Below are positions 9,427 through 20,187 of a stretch of DNA of 64,000 bases, one piece after another. The notes under the pieces were generated by a model. The model was not told where the DNA came from and did no database searches. It worked only from the letters and a program-made list of their open reading frames with translations. The stretch is from Burkholderia ubonensis (GTDB taxonomy: Bacteria; Pseudomonadota; Gammaproteobacteria; Burkholderiales; Burkholderiaceae), in the NCBI RefSeq assembly GCF_001718695.1, contig NZ_CP013420.1:2728001-2792000 (forward strand), read 5' to 3'. A program made the position numbers and the translations under genes. The number at the start of each line of letters is the position of its first letter. The stretch's first letter is position 1.

Positions 9427-10689
9427 TCAGCGCGCCGCGAGCGAGCGCGCGGCTTGCGCGCCGTCGTCGCGCTCGCCGTTGTCCGCGGTCTGCGACGCAT
9501 TCGCGCTCCACACGACGCGGTCGTTGACCGCATACAGCCGGCATGCGCCCGCGCCTTGCTTCGCGCAGTTGTCGAGCGCGAGCGCCATCGGATCGTCGCC
9601 GCCCTCGGCCCACGACCACGCGCCTTCGGCCGACACCGCGAACGCGCGGCTCGGATGCTGGTTCAGGAAGCGGCGATAGCCGTCGCGGCCGGCTGCGTCG
9701 ATGAACGGCACCGCATCGACCGCGTCGATCGACGCATAGCCCGACGCCTTCGGCTCGTGCGGGTTCGCCACCGCGTAGCGCACCGCGGTCGGCAGGTTCA
9801 GCTTGGCCAGGAACGCGTTGACGGCGGGCCACCAGACCGGCACGCCGTCGCGGTCGACGATCAGCCGGTGCGCGTCGTCCTTGTAGCGGCCGAAATCGAC
9901 GAACTGCGCGCGGGTGCCGTGCGACGCGTACGCGTCGTGCATCTGCGCGACGAGCGCGGGCGTCCACACCGAGTCGTTGTCGCCGTAGAGCCACAGCGAC
10001 TGAACCGCGGTGCGCGCGCCGTACTGGTCGAACGCGTCGACGAGGTTGCGCTGCCAGCCGTCGCACAGGTCCTGGCGCAGCCCGCCGGAGAAATTGATGA
10101 TGCCGCGCACGCCGGCCGCCGCTTCGGTGCCGTAGGCGATCGATGCGAGGCCGCCGTGCGACGTGCCGGCGACGACGATGTGCGACGCATCGACGTACGG
10201 CTCCCGCGACATGTAGCGGATCGTCGCGCCGATGTCGGCCGCCTGCGCGAGCCCGTTCTTCGCGACGTTGCAGCCTTCCTGCCGATAGGTGCCGCCGGAG
10301 CCGGCGAAGCCCTGGCGGTTCGGCGCGATCACCGCGTAGCCGCGGCGCACGAATTCGCGCGCGAACGCGAGCGGGCGGCTGCGCGGCTGCTGATGGAGGT
10401 CGCCTGGATTCTTGCCGTGGTTGAACACGACGAGCGGGAACGGGCCGGGGCCGTCCGGCTTGAACAGCGTGGCTTCGAGCGTGACGGCGCCGGACGCGTC
10501 GGCCGGGATGCGGATGATCCGTTCGTTCAGGTCGGCGGCGACCTGGGGCAGGCCCGAATCGCCGTAGTCGAAGCGTTCGGCGCGGGCGAGCGGCCCGCTC
10601 GGGGCGCCGGCGTTCGGCAGCGTGTCGGCCAGCGCGGCCGACAGCGCGCAGGCTGCCATCCATCCCACCAGTACCTTGCTGAACGCCAT
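9427..10689 (-). CDS. Secreted alpha/beta hydrolase (dienelactone hydrolase-like)
   Basis: A 420-residue exported protein. Residues 1-21 (ending SAALA) are a Sec signal peptide. The hydrolase core starts at about residue 55. FPLVVFNHGKNPG forms the oxyanion region, IVVAGTSHGGLASIAYG holds the nucleophile Ser in G-T-S-H-G, and a later WLYGDND segment supplies the acid. The substrate is unknown; such proteins are usually periplasmic esterases or peptidases. The start is the ATG of the signal peptide, preceded by AGGG. The frame is open for 23 codons further upstream, but those do not fit a signal sequence. Confidence 0.75.
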   Translation of the reverse strand: MAFSKVLVGWMAACALSAALADTLPNAGAPSGPLARAERFDYGDSGLPQVAADLNERIIRIPADASGAVTLEATLFKPDGPGPFPLVVFNHGKNPGDLHQQPRSRPLAFAREFVRRGYAVIAPNRQGFAGSGGTYRQEGCNVAKNGLAQAADIGATIRYMSREPYVDASHIVVAGTSHGGLASIAYGTEAAAGVRGIINFSGGLRQDLCDGWQRNLVDAFDQYGARTAVQSLWLYGDNDSVWTPALVAQMHDAYASHGTRAQFVDFGRYKDDAHRLIVDRDGVPVWWPAVNAFLAKLNLPTAVRYAVANPHEPKASGYASIDAVDAVPFIDAAGRDGYRRFLNQHPSRAFAVSAEGAWSWAEGGDDPMALALDNCAKQGAGACRLYAVNDRVVWSANASQTADNGERDDGAQAARSLAAR

Positions 10690-10796
10690 TCGTAAGCCCT
10701 GCCGTGCAACTTGACCAAACCGAGGCTCATCGTAGCCTGACAATTTTGGGTTGTGCAATGCAGGAATTACCCGGCGTCTGACACAGCAACTATTTA

Positions 10797-11234
10797 TCAG
10801 CGCTCGCTTACATCGCCGTCAACGTAGCGCCAGAAACCGCGCTCGTCGCGCTCGAAACGGCTCGTCTCATGAAGCCGGTACGCGCGCCCGCCGACCTTGT
10901 AGCGGGCCACGAACTCGACCTCCGCGTGGCGTTCGTCGAGCGGCGCGTGGCGTTTTACCGCGAGGCCGAGCCAGCGCGGCGCGTCGGGCGCAGTGGGGTC
11001 GGCGTCCAGATCGGCGGGGCAGGTGCGGGCGGCCCACGTTGCGCGCAGGTAGCCGGTCGCGCCGAGCACGTACGCGCTGTACCGCGAACGCATCAATTCG
11101 AGCGCGGTCGGCGCGGCCTCGCCGCCGTCGATGAAGCGGCCGCAGCACGCGGCGTAGCGGGGCGCCGGCGCGCGGCCGGCGGGAAGCGGGGACGCGCCGC
11201 CGCACGGGCACGCGTCAGGTCGGGACGAAATCAT
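10797..11234 (-). CDS. YchJ-family protein (UPF0225) with SEC-C-like zinc motif
   Basis: A 145-residue protein. Cys9, Cys11, Cys30 and Cys31 (CPCGG and YAACCGRF) form the metal-binding knuckle typical of YchJ and SEC-C proteins. The rest is the conserved NTF2-like fold, with LMRSRYSAYVLG, WLGLAV and VEFVARYK. Function is not established in the family. It lies in a minus-strand row with the preceding dehydrogenase, but a 36-bp gap and no shared pathway argue only weakly for co-transcription. Confidence 0.85.
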   Translation of the reverse strand: MISSRPDACPCGGASPLPAGRAPAPRYAACCGRFIDGGEAAPTALELMRSRYSAYVLGATGYLRATWAARTCPADLDADPTAPDAPRWLGLAVKRHAPLDERHAEVEFVARYKVGGRAYRLHETSRFERDERGFWRYVDGDVSER

Positions 11235-11270
11235 GCGTTACGGGAATTAACGACGTGAGGTTGTCATCGG

Positions 11271-11948
<678 letters not shown>

Positions 11949-12030
11949 GTTCGCCGCTCCTTTGGTTTGCGCCGCCGTCGCGGCAGCGCCGTGTGTCGGG
12001 TCGATGCGGTGCGCGTCGCGCCCGTTACGA

Positions 12031-12798
12031 TTACTGCGCGTCGTCGCACGGCTTGAGCGTGTCGGCGACCGCCTGCGCGACGTGTTCGAGATGCGCGGCG
12101 TCCGCGGCGACCATGTCGTTGTCCGGCGCATGCTGGCCGCGGGCGGTGAGCGCCGCGACGCAGCGCCGGTAGGTCGCCTCGAGCGCGTCGAACCGCGATA
12201 CGGACATCCCGAGGTTGCGCATGCGGCCGTCGTGCACGCCGTACACGAGCGCGTGCACGGTGAGCGACTGGCCGCGCGCCCACGCGTCGTTGACGATCGT
12301 CGTGCGGCACACGTTGACCACCTGCTCGATCGCGTTCAGCTCGATCAGGCGGCGGTAGCGCGCCTCGCCGACCGGCCATTCGTCGAGCAGCGCCGCGTGC
12401 CGCTCGCGCACGTCCTGCACGTGGTGCAGCCAGTTGTCCGCGAGGCCGACGCGGCGGTTGTGCAGCGCCGCGTTCACGCCCGAGCAGCCGTAGTGGCCGA
12501 CCACCATGATGTGCTTCACGCGCAGCAGGTCGACCGCGAACTGGATCACCGACAGGCAGTTGAGGTCGGTGTGCACGACGACGTTCGCGATATTACGGTG
12601 CACGAACACTTCGCCCGGCGGCAGGCCGATGATCTGGTTCGCCGGCACGCGCGAATCCGAGCAGCCGATCCACAGGTATTCCGGCGCCTGCTGGTCGGCG
12701 AGACGCGAGAAGTATTGCGGATCGTCGGCGAGCTTGCGCTTGACCCAGGCGTCGTTGTTGTCGAACAGGTGTGAGAGCGGGTGGTCGTTGGTATTCAT
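12031..12798 (-). CDS. can: Beta-class carbonic anhydrase
   Basis: A 255-residue zinc enzyme interconverting CO2 and bicarbonate. The zinc ligands are Cys46 (in CSDSR, with Asp48 and Arg50 as the catalytic dyad), His102 and Cys105 (in GHYGCSG). EVFVHRNIANVV is also conserved. Closest to the E. coli Can type. Bicarbonate is needed by carboxylases, and by BioD as CO2. It lies between aceK and an SDR on the minus strand. Confidence 0.95.
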   Translation of the reverse strand: MNTNDHPLSHLFDNNDAWVKRKLADDPQYFSRLADQQAPEYLWIGCSDSRVPANQIIGLPPGEVFVHRNIANVVVHTDLNCLSVIQFAVDLLRVKHIMVVGHYGCSGVNAALHNRRVGLADNWLHHVQDVRERHAALLDEWPVGEARYRRLIELNAIEQVVNVCRTTIVNDAWARGQSLTVHALVYGVHDGRMRNLGMSVSRFDALEATYRRCVAALTARGQHAPDNDMVAADAAHLEHVAQAVADTLKPCDDAQ

Positions 12799-12855
12799 CA
12801 GTTCGGGATTCCGGGTGCGGAAAACGGGTCGGTATCAGGGCGGTTTTGCGGCGTT

Positions 12856-14673
12856 TCAGGCGGCGCGCTGCGCGCCGCCCTCGCCCTCGTCGTCGCCCGC
12901 CGCGTCGAAACGATCGGGGTAGCGCACGCAAAAGCGCAGCGACGCGTCATAGGGATGGAAATCGGGCAGTTCGCCCTGCAGCAGCCGGTCCTTGCTCGCC
13001 TGCCACAGCGCCGGCTCGAAGAAATCGGCGTGGTATTTCAAGAATACGTCGCGCACGCGCGGATCGCCGAGCAGGAACGGCCCGTAAGTTTCGGGAAAGA
13101 TGTCGTGCGGGCCGACCGAGTACCACGGCTCGCCGGACAGCTCGTCCTCCTCGTGGCGCGGCGGCGGCACGTGGCGCACGTTGCAGTCGGTCAGGTACTC
13201 GATCTCGTCGTAGTCGTAGAACACGACGCGGCCGTGGCGCGTGACGCCGAAGTTCTTGTACAGCATGTCGCCGGGGAAGATGTTCGCCTTCATCAGCTCC
13301 TTCACCGCGTTGCCGTACTCCCGCACGCCGTGCTCGATTTCCGCGTCGGTGCCGTTCTGCAGGTACAGGTTGAGCGGGACCATCCGGCGCTCGATGTACA
13401 GGTGCTTGATCACGAGGTTGTCGCCCTCGTATTCGAGCAGCGACGGCACTTCCTTCTCGAGCTCGCGCACGAGCGCGTGGTCGAGCCGCGCGAGCGGCAG
13501 CGCGACGCTCGAATACTCGAGCGTGTCGGCCATCCGTCCGAGCCGGTCGTGGCGCTTGACGAGCTGGTACTTCTCCATGATCTGCGCGCGCGTCGTTTCC
13601 TTCGGCGGCGGAAAGCGGTCCCGGATGATCTTGAACACGTACGGGAACGACGGCAGCGTGAACACGAGCATCACGAGGCCCTTGATCCCGGGCGCGACGA
13701 TGAAGCGGTCGCTCGAATGCGACAGGTGATGCAGCAGGTCGCGGTAGAACAGGTTCTTGCCCTGCTTCTGCAGGCCGACCGACGTGTAGATCTCCGCCTT
13801 CGGCTTGCCCGGCATGATCGAGCACAGGAAGTCGACGTACGCGGACGGCACGACCATGTCGACGAGGAAGTACGAGTGCGAGAAGCTGAAGATGATCTGC
13901 AGCTGGTCGCGGCGCAGCAGCACCGCGTCGAGCGCCAGCAGGCCCGGGCGCGTGTGGCGGATCGGCACCCCGAACGGCAGCACGCGGTCGCCGTTGATGA
14001 TGCGGCCGATCACGTACGCGGTCTTGTTGCGGAAGAACAGCGACGACAGCACGTGGATCTGGAAGTTCGGCGCTTCGTCGAAGCGGCCGAACTCGTCGTG
14101 GATCGCCTGCATCACGCACGCGATGTCGCGCCCGAGATCCTCGAACGGCGGCTCCAGCTGGAAATTCGTGACGATGCGCTCGAGCGTGACCTCGAGGCCG
14201 TCGGTGCCAGGGTAGTACGCGCGGTAGGTCGGCTTCGCGGCCGGCTCGTCGTTCTCGAGGTATTCCGTCGAGATCGCCGGGCGCACGAAGATGAAATCGT
14301 TGTTGAAGTACGAGCGGTGCAGGATCTTGCAGCACACCGAGTTGAAGAACGTTTCCGCGCACTCGGGCTGGCGGTGGGACGTCAGGAGGCCGATGTAATG
14401 CAGCTTGATCTGCTGCCAGACCTCGTCGTCGATGTTCTCCGCGTCGTATTCGTCTTCCAGCACCTCGACGCATTCCTGCACGCGATCGTCGTACGACGTG
14501 ATGCGCTCGCGCGCGAGCCGCTGCAGCCCGTGCCAGTCCGCGCGCTCGAACAGGGTCTTCGCGTCGACGGCCGCGTCGCGGAAGATCCGGTAGTGGCGGT
14601 CGAAGTTCTCGAGCATGGTCTGCGCGACGTCGAAGCCGATCTGCGACGACAGCAGTTTGGGGAAGTGATTCAT
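12856..14673 (-). CDS. aceK: Isocitrate dehydrogenase kinase/phosphatase
   Basis: A 605-residue bifunctional enzyme that phosphorylates and dephosphorylates isocitrate dehydrogenase, moving carbon between the TCA cycle and the glyoxylate shunt. The N-terminal regulatory half begins with [30 protein letters not shown] and the kinase-like half follow, with [18 protein letters not shown] (metal and catalytic Asp region). Length is as expected for the family (about 580-610). It is not beside aceA or aceB here, so it probably has its own promoter, for which a TAAAAT lies 35 bases upstream. Confidence 0.97.
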   Translation of the reverse strand: MNHFPKLLSSQIGFDVAQTMLENFDRHYRIFRDAAVDAKTLFERADWHGLQRLARERITSYDDRVQECVEVLEDEYDAENIDDEVWQQIKLHYIGLLTSHRQPECAETFFNSVCCKILHRSYFNNDFIFVRPAISTEYLENDEPAAKPTYRAYYPGTDGLEVTLERIVTNFQLEPPFEDLGRDIACVMQAIHDEFGRFDEAPNFQIHVLSSLFFRNKTAYVIGRIINGDRVLPFGVPIRHTRPGLLALDAVLLRRDQLQIIFSFSHSYFLVDMVVPSAYVDFLCSIMPGKPKAEIYTSVGLQKQGKNLFYRDLLHHLSHSSDRFIVAPGIKGLVMLVFTLPSFPYVFKIIRDRFPPPKETTRAQIMEKYQLVKRHDRLGRMADTLEYSSVALPLARLDHALVRELEKEVPSLLEYEGDNLVIKHLYIERRMVPLNLYLQNGTDAEIEHGVREYGNAVKELMKANIFPGDMLYKNFGVTRHGRVVFYDYDEIEYLTDCNVRHVPPPRHEEDELSGEPWYSVGPHDIFPETYGPFLLGDPRVRDVFLKYHADFFEPALWQASKDRLLQGELPDFHPYDASLRFCVRYPDRFDAAGDDEGEGGAQRAA

Positions 14674-14707
14674 TTGCGTGCAGGCTCATGGGCTGTAAGC
14701 ACTCGGT

Positions 14708-14713
14708 ATTTTA
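14708..14713 (-). promoter_or_regulatory. Candidate aceK -10 element
   Basis: TAAAAT on the minus strand, with its downstream edge about 35 bases from the aceK ATG. A CTGAAT lies 15 bases upstream as a poor -35. Confidence 0.4.
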
Positions 14714-14969
14714 GCGTCCGGGCGCCGGATTCAGCGCATCCGGCGGCGGGCCGGGCGGCGCGTCATCGGGGGCGTTGCCCGGCGTTGTGCGACGTTCGGG
14801 GCTTCTTCGCATAAAGATACAGGTACGGAACCGAATCTGACGCGAACTTTTTTTGACGCGCGGGGGGCCGGACGACGCCCGCCGCGAGACGGCGATAGAA
14901 TCGCCGGAACGCCCGCGGCCGCCCGGCCGCGCGGCGGCCCCGCATGCACAACGACGAGACGCTCCCCCG

Positions 14970-16049
14970 ATGAACGCACTGGAACACCAACTCGACTATC
15001 CCTTCGCCGATACGCTGCCCGCCGCGGGCGACACGTTCGAGGTCGCGCCCGGCGTGCGCTGGCTGCGCATGCCGCTGCCGTTCTCGCTCGACCACATCAA
15101 TCTCTGGCTGCTGCGCGACGAGATCGACGGGCAGGCCGGCTGGACGATCGTCGACTGCGGGATCGCGTCGGACGCGATTCGCGAGCACTGGGAACGGATC
15201 TTCGATACCCGTCTCGATGGCCTGCCGGTGCTGCGCGTGATCGTCACGCACTGCCATCCGGACCACTTCGGGCTCGCGCACTGGCTTTGCGAGGGTGGCG
15301 ACCGGGCGCGCTGGAAGGTGCGCCTGTGGATGACGCTCGGCGAGTACCTGTTCGGCTGCCTGATGGCTGCGGGCAACGGCTCGAACGCGGGCGGCCCGGG
15401 CGCGGCCGAGCACTTCGCGCGCCACGGCCTGACCGATCCGGCGGCGCTCGACAAGCTGCGCAACCGCCGCAGCTACTACTCGGACCTCGTGCCGTCGGTG
15501 CCGCCGCGCTATCGCCGCCTGCGCGAAGGCAATCCGGTGACGATCGGCGCCCGCACGTGGCGCGTCGTGACGGGCTACGGCCATTCGCCTGAACATTGCG
15601 CGCTCTACAGCGAGGCCGACGGCCTCTTGATCTCCGGCGACATGGTGCTGCCGCGCATCTCGACGAACGTGTCGGTGTTCGACCTCGAGCCGGAAGCGAA
15701 CCCGCTCGCGCTGTACCTCGAGTCGCTCGGCCGCTACGAGACGATGGCCGCCGACACGCTCGTGCTGCCGTCGCACGGCAAGCCGTTCCGCGGCGTGCGC
15801 ACCCGCATCGCGCAGCTGCGCGCGCACCACGACGCGCGGCTCGACGAAGTGCGCGCGGCGTGCGCGGAAAAGCCGGCGAGCGCGGCCGACATCGTGCCGA
15901 TCATGTTCCGCCGCCGCGAGCTCGACATCCACCAGATGACGTTTGCGCTCGGCGAGGCGCTCGCGCATTTGAACCTGCTGTGGCTTGCCGGCGAGCTCGT
16001 GCGCGAGCAGGGCGACGACGGCATGCTGCGGTTCCGCGGCGTGCGCTGA
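14970..16049 (+). CDS. Metallo-beta-lactamase-fold hydrolase
   Basis: A 359-residue protein. The MBL metal motif is intact: His94, His96, Asp98 and His99 in THCHPDHFG, with later GHSPEHCALY, ISGDMVLP and LPSHGKPF supplying the other ligands. The C-terminal 80 residues form the helical extension seen in hydrolases that act on thioesters or phosphodiesters. Substrate unknown. The start is the ATG after CCCCCG, chosen because conserved sequence begins there; the frame is open 39 codons further upstream. It converges on a decayed ABC-F remnant. Confidence 0.85.
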   Translation: MNALEHQLDYPFADTLPAAGDTFEVAPGVRWLRMPLPFSLDHINLWLLRDEIDGQAGWTIVDCGIASDAIREHWERIFDTRLDGLPVLRVIVTHCHPDHFGLAHWLCEGGDRARWKVRLWMTLGEYLFGCLMAAGNGSNAGGPGAAEHFARHGLTDPAALDKLRNRRSYYSDLVPSVPPRYRRLREGNPVTIGARTWRVVTGYGHSPEHCALYSEADGLLISGDMVLPRISTNVSVFDLEPEANPLALYLESLGRYETMAADTLVLPSHGKPFRGVRTRIAQLRAHHDARLDEVRAACAEKPASAADIVPIMFRRRELDIHQMTFALGEALAHLNLLWLAGELVREQGDDGMLRFRGVR

Positions 16050-16066
16050 GGGCGTGGTGGCGTCGT

Positions 16067-16335
16067 TACGCGGCGGCGCGGCGCGGCGCAGGCCGGCGCG
16101 CTGTCGTTGCGTGGTGTGGTTGGGGCGGGCGAGACGGCGAACGCACGCGTCGTGCGTCGCGGCCTCGATTGGGTCGGGAATGCCGGCCAGCGCGGCTTCG
16201 ATCGCGCGCGCCGATTCGAGATCGAGGCGTGTGGTCAGCTTGTCGAGCAGCAGCAACTAACTGCGCGTGCGTGCGGTGCCGCAACGCGCATCCGACTCTT
16301 GGCGGCCAGCGGCGGGTGCCGCTGGCGGTGAGATG
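16067..16335 (-). pseudogene. Degraded C-terminal fragment of an ABC-F ATPase
   Basis: Minus-strand translation gives LLLLDKLTTRLDLES followed by ARAIEAALAG and, 14 residues on, ATHDACVRRLARP. This matches the Walker B / D-loop / H-loop region of ABC-F ATPases (normally LLLLDEPTNHLDLES ... ATHD). The catalytic Glu is replaced by Lys, in DKLTT for DEPTN. Upstream, in a different frame, LTASGTRRWPPRVGCALR aligns with the signature stretch LSGGE..R.ALA, so a frameshift separates the two parts. Roughly the last 85 codons survive; no start or N-terminal ATPase domain is present. Confidence 0.75.
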
Positions 16336-16378
16336 AGACGCGCCGTGCATGCGAGGCATGCACGTGCGCCGCACACGC

Positions 16379-17965
16379 CTACTGCACCGACACCGCCGCG
16401 AAGTTCTGCCGTCCGAACGGACTCACGCGATAGCCGCCGACGTTTGCGCGCGTGAGCGCCGCCGCCGTCGGATAGCCGAGCGGAATCCACAGCGCCTGGT
16501 CGTGGATGAGCTTCTGCGCGGCTTCGTACAGCTTCGCGCGCTTGCCCTGGTCGGCCGTTTCCTTGCCGTCGGCGATCAGCTTGTCGAGCTGCGGATCGCA
16601 GTAGCGCGCGAAGTTGATGCCGGACTTCACCGCGTTGCAGCTGAACTGCGGCGTCAGGTAGTTGTCCGGATCGCCATTGTCGCCGGCCCAGCCCATGAAC
16701 AGCAGGTCATGCTGGCCGAGCTTCGCCTGCTTGATCAGCTCGCCCCATTCGATCACCTTGACTTCGGCCTTCACGCCGATCTTCGCGAGGTCGGCCTGCA
16801 GCAGCTCCGCGCCGGCCTTCGGGTTCGGGTTCAGCACGCTGCCCGTCGGGCGCACCCAGATCGTCGTCGAGAAGCCGTTAGGGAAGCCCGCCGCGGCGAG
16901 CAGCTGCTTCGCCTTCGCCGGATCGTACGCATACGGCGCGACGTCCTTCGCGTAGCTTCACGTGTTCGGTGGATACGGGTTGTTCGCGGGCGTCGCGGTG
17001 TTGTCGAACACGACCTTCAGGTAGCTCGCGCGGTCGAACGCGAGATTCAGCGCCTGCCGCACCTTGTCGTTGTCGAGCGGCTTCTTCTGCGTGTTCAGCG
17101 CGACGAACGCGGTCATGAACGCGGGCGTCTGCACGACCTTCAGCGCGCTTTCGCCCTTCGCGGCGAGCACGTCCTGCGGCTTCGGCGACAGCGCGATCTG
17201 GCATTCGCCGGCCTTCACCTTCTGCACGCGCACCGACGCGTCGGGCGTGATCGCGTAGATCAGCCGGTCGACCTTGGGCTTCGCGCCCCAGTAGGTCGGG
17301 TTCACGTCGTAGCGGATCAGCGCATCCTTCGTGTAGCTCTTCAGCACGAACGGGCCGGTGCCGACCGGCTTCGCGTTCAGGTCCGCCTGCTTGCCCGCCT
17401 TCAGCAGCTGGTCCGCGTATTCGGCCGAGTAGATCGACGCGAAGCCCATCGTCAGGATCGGCACGAACGTCGCGTTCGGCTCGTTCAGCACGAACTTCAC
17501 GGTGCTGTCGTCGACCTTCGACACCGATTTCACGAGCTTGATGAGGCCCATCGACTGCGCATGCGGGAAGCCGCTCGCGCCGGCGACCTTGTGCCACGGA
17601 TTGCCGTCGTCGAGCATCCGGCTGAACGTGAAGACGACGTCGTCCGCGTCGAGCGGGCGGGTCGGCTTGAAATAGTCGGTGGTCTGGAACGCGACGTTCG
17701 GACGCAGGTGGAACGTGTAGGTGAGGCCGTCGGCGCTCGCGTCCCATTTGTCGGCGAGCGCGGGCGCGACCTTCTTCGCGGCTTCGTCGTAGGACACGAG
17801 CGTGTTGAAGATCACGTCGGCCGACGCGTTGGTCGTGACGAGCGAGTTGTACTGCACGACGTCGAAGCCGTCCGGGCTCGATTCCGTGCAGACGGTGAGC
17901 GGCTTGGCGGCGACGAGGACGGGAGCCGCGGCCAGTGCGACCGCGGCGAACAGCTTGACGTGCAT
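16379..17965 (-). pseudogene. Periplasmic dipeptide-binding protein (DppA-like), interrupted by an in-frame stop
   Basis: A 529-codon frame for an SBP_bac_5 solute-binding protein of a peptide ABC transporter. Residues 1-20 are a signal peptide and mature protein begins near KPLTVCTESSPDGFD. Codon 336 (16958-16960) is TGA where family members have Trp (NNPYPPNT-stop-SYAKDVAPYAYDP); the frame then continues unbroken for 192 codons to the normal end. Translation as read yields a 335-residue protein without its C-terminal lobe. Either a nonsense mutation or a base-call error (TGG to TGA). No permease genes are adjacent. Confidence 0.85.
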
Positions 17966-18689
<724 letters not shown>

Positions 18690-19463
18690 TCAGTGCGCGC
18701 TTGCCTTCGGCTTGCGCGGGGCCTTTTCGAACAGGCGGTCGTACAGCCAGCGCGGCATCACGTGCAGCACCTTCGCGACGACGCCCATCTGCCACGGAAT
18801 CACGCGGAACGCGCGCTGCTGCGCGATCGTTTCGGCCGCGCGCGCGGCGAAGCGGTCGGCGTCCATCAGGAACGGCATCCGGTACGGATTGTGCGCGGTC
18901 ATCGGCGTGCGGATGTAGCCGGGCGCGATCGTCACGACGCCGACGCCCGCGGGGCGCAACTCGACGCGCAGCGACTCGAGATACTTGATCGCGGCCGACT
19001 TCGACGCGCTGTACGCGCCGGAGCCCGGCAGCCCGCGCACGCCGGCGACGCTCGCGACGCCGACGAGCGTGCCGTGCCGCGCGGCCGTCATCGGGCCGAC
19101 GAACGGCTCGAACGTCGCGACCATCCCGAAGTAGTTGATGTCCATCACGTCGCGGAACGCGGCCAGGTCGCCCTGGCCCGTCACCGCGCCCTGGCTGATG
19201 CCCGCGTTCGCGATCACGACGTCCGGGCAGCCGTGCGCGGCGATGAACGCCGCCGCGGCGCCCGCGAGCGCATCGGGGTCGCGCACGTCGGCGGAATAGA
19301 CGGAGATGGACAGCGCGGGAAAGCGCCGCGCGAACGCTTCGAGCGCGTCGGTGCGGCGCGCGACCAGCGCGAGCGTCGCACCCTGGCGCGCGTATTCGTC
19401 GGCCAGCGCGAGGCCGAGGCCGCTCGACGCGCCGGTGATGAAGACCTTCAGCGGAGTTGTCAT
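18690..19463 (-). CDS. Short-chain dehydrogenase/reductase
   Basis: A 257-residue SDR. TGASSGLGLALA near residues 10-21 binds the cofactor, NAGIS is conserved, VASVAGVRGLPGSGAYSASK contains the catalytic Ser-Tyr-Lys set, and PGYIRTPMT follows. The C-terminal 50 residues are hydrophobic and basic (VLHVMPRWLYDRLFEK), possibly membrane-associated. Substrate unknown. It follows dsbA by 19 bp on the same strand, so the argS / SPOR / dsbA / SDR row may be partly co-transcribed. Confidence 0.86.
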   Translation of the reverse strand: MTTPLKVFITGASSGLGLALADEYARQGATLALVARRTDALEAFARRFPALSISVYSADVRDPDALAGAAAAFIAAHGCPDVVIANAGISQGAVTGQGDLAAFRDVMDINYFGMVATFEPFVGPMTAARHGTLVGVASVAGVRGLPGSGAYSASKSAAIKYLESLRVELRPAGVGVVTIAPGYIRTPMTAHNPYRMPFLMDADRFAARAAETIAQQRAFRVIPWQMGVVAKVLHVMPRWLYDRLFEKAPRKPKASAH

Positions 19464-19482
19464 GCCGGCGCCGGGGCGGGGA

Positions 19483-20121
19483 TCAGAGCTTCTTGTCCTG
19501 GACCTGCTTCACGAGGTAGTCGAGGACCTGCGCGGTGCCTTCGAGGCTGTTCGTGTAGGCCGGGCCCGTCTTGTACTTGCCCTGCACGACGATCGTCGGC
19601 ACGCCGTCGATGTTGTAGCTCTTCAGCAGCTCGGCCGACTGCTTCACCTGGCCCTGCACGCTGAACGAGTTGTACGCGTCCATGAACTTCTTCTTGTCGA
19701 CGCCCTGCGACGCCAGGAAGTCGGCCTGCGCCTGCGGCGTCAGCAGGTAGTTCTTCTGCTTGTGGATCGCGTTGAAGATCGCCGGCGTGACCTTCTCGGA
19801 CATGCCGAGCGCGGACACCGCGTAGAACAGCTTCGAGTGCGGGACGAAATCGTCGCGGAACGCGACCGGGATGCGCTTGAAGTCGACCTTGTCGCCCTGT
19901 TTCTTCACCCAGGCCTCGACCGTCGGCTCGAACTCGTAGCAGTGCGGGCAGCCGTACCAGAAGAATTCGATCACCTCGACCTTGCCGGCCGGCGCGGACA
20001 CCGGCTGCGGCGCCTTCATCACTTCGAAGTCCTTGCCCGACACCGGTGCGGCGGGCGTTGCGTGCGCGAAGCCGGCGACCAGGCCCACGGAGAGGAGAAG
20101 CGTGCTAAGCAGTTTTTTCAT
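19483..20121 (-). CDS. dsbA: Thiol:disulfide interchange protein DsbA
   Basis: A 212-residue periplasmic oxidase that introduces disulfide bonds into exported proteins. Residues 1-21 are a signal peptide (cleavage after AHA). The active site is Cys58-Pro-His-Cys61 in a thioredoxin fold, with an inserted helical domain and the cis-proline loop GVPTIVV near residue 180. DsbB, its reoxidising partner, is not in the window. It lies 66 bp after the SPOR-protein gene. Confidence 0.96.
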   Translation of the reverse strand: MKKLLSTLLLSVGLVAGFAHATPAAPVSGKDFEVMKAPQPVSAPAGKVEVIEFFWYGCPHCYEFEPTVEAWVKKQGDKVDFKRIPVAFRDDFVPHSKLFYAVSALGMSEKVTPAIFNAIHKQKNYLLTPQAQADFLASQGVDKKKFMDAYNSFSVQGQVKQSAELLKSYNIDGVPTIVVQGKYKTGPAYTNSLEGTAQVLDYLVKQVQDKKL

Positions 20122-20187
20122 GTTGGGAACGTCGTCAGTTGCTCGGGTTACGGAACGTAACGGAATCTGCGTGGGCGCGGCCGGCGC

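Noticed and set aside
9249..9527. A 92-codon gene on the plus strand
   Set aside because: Overlaps the 3' end of the secreted hydrolase gene; Arg-rich, no family match, no ribosome site.
12781..14814. A 677-codon open frame on the plus strand
   Set aside because: Antisense to aceK; no recognisable family and typical shadow composition.
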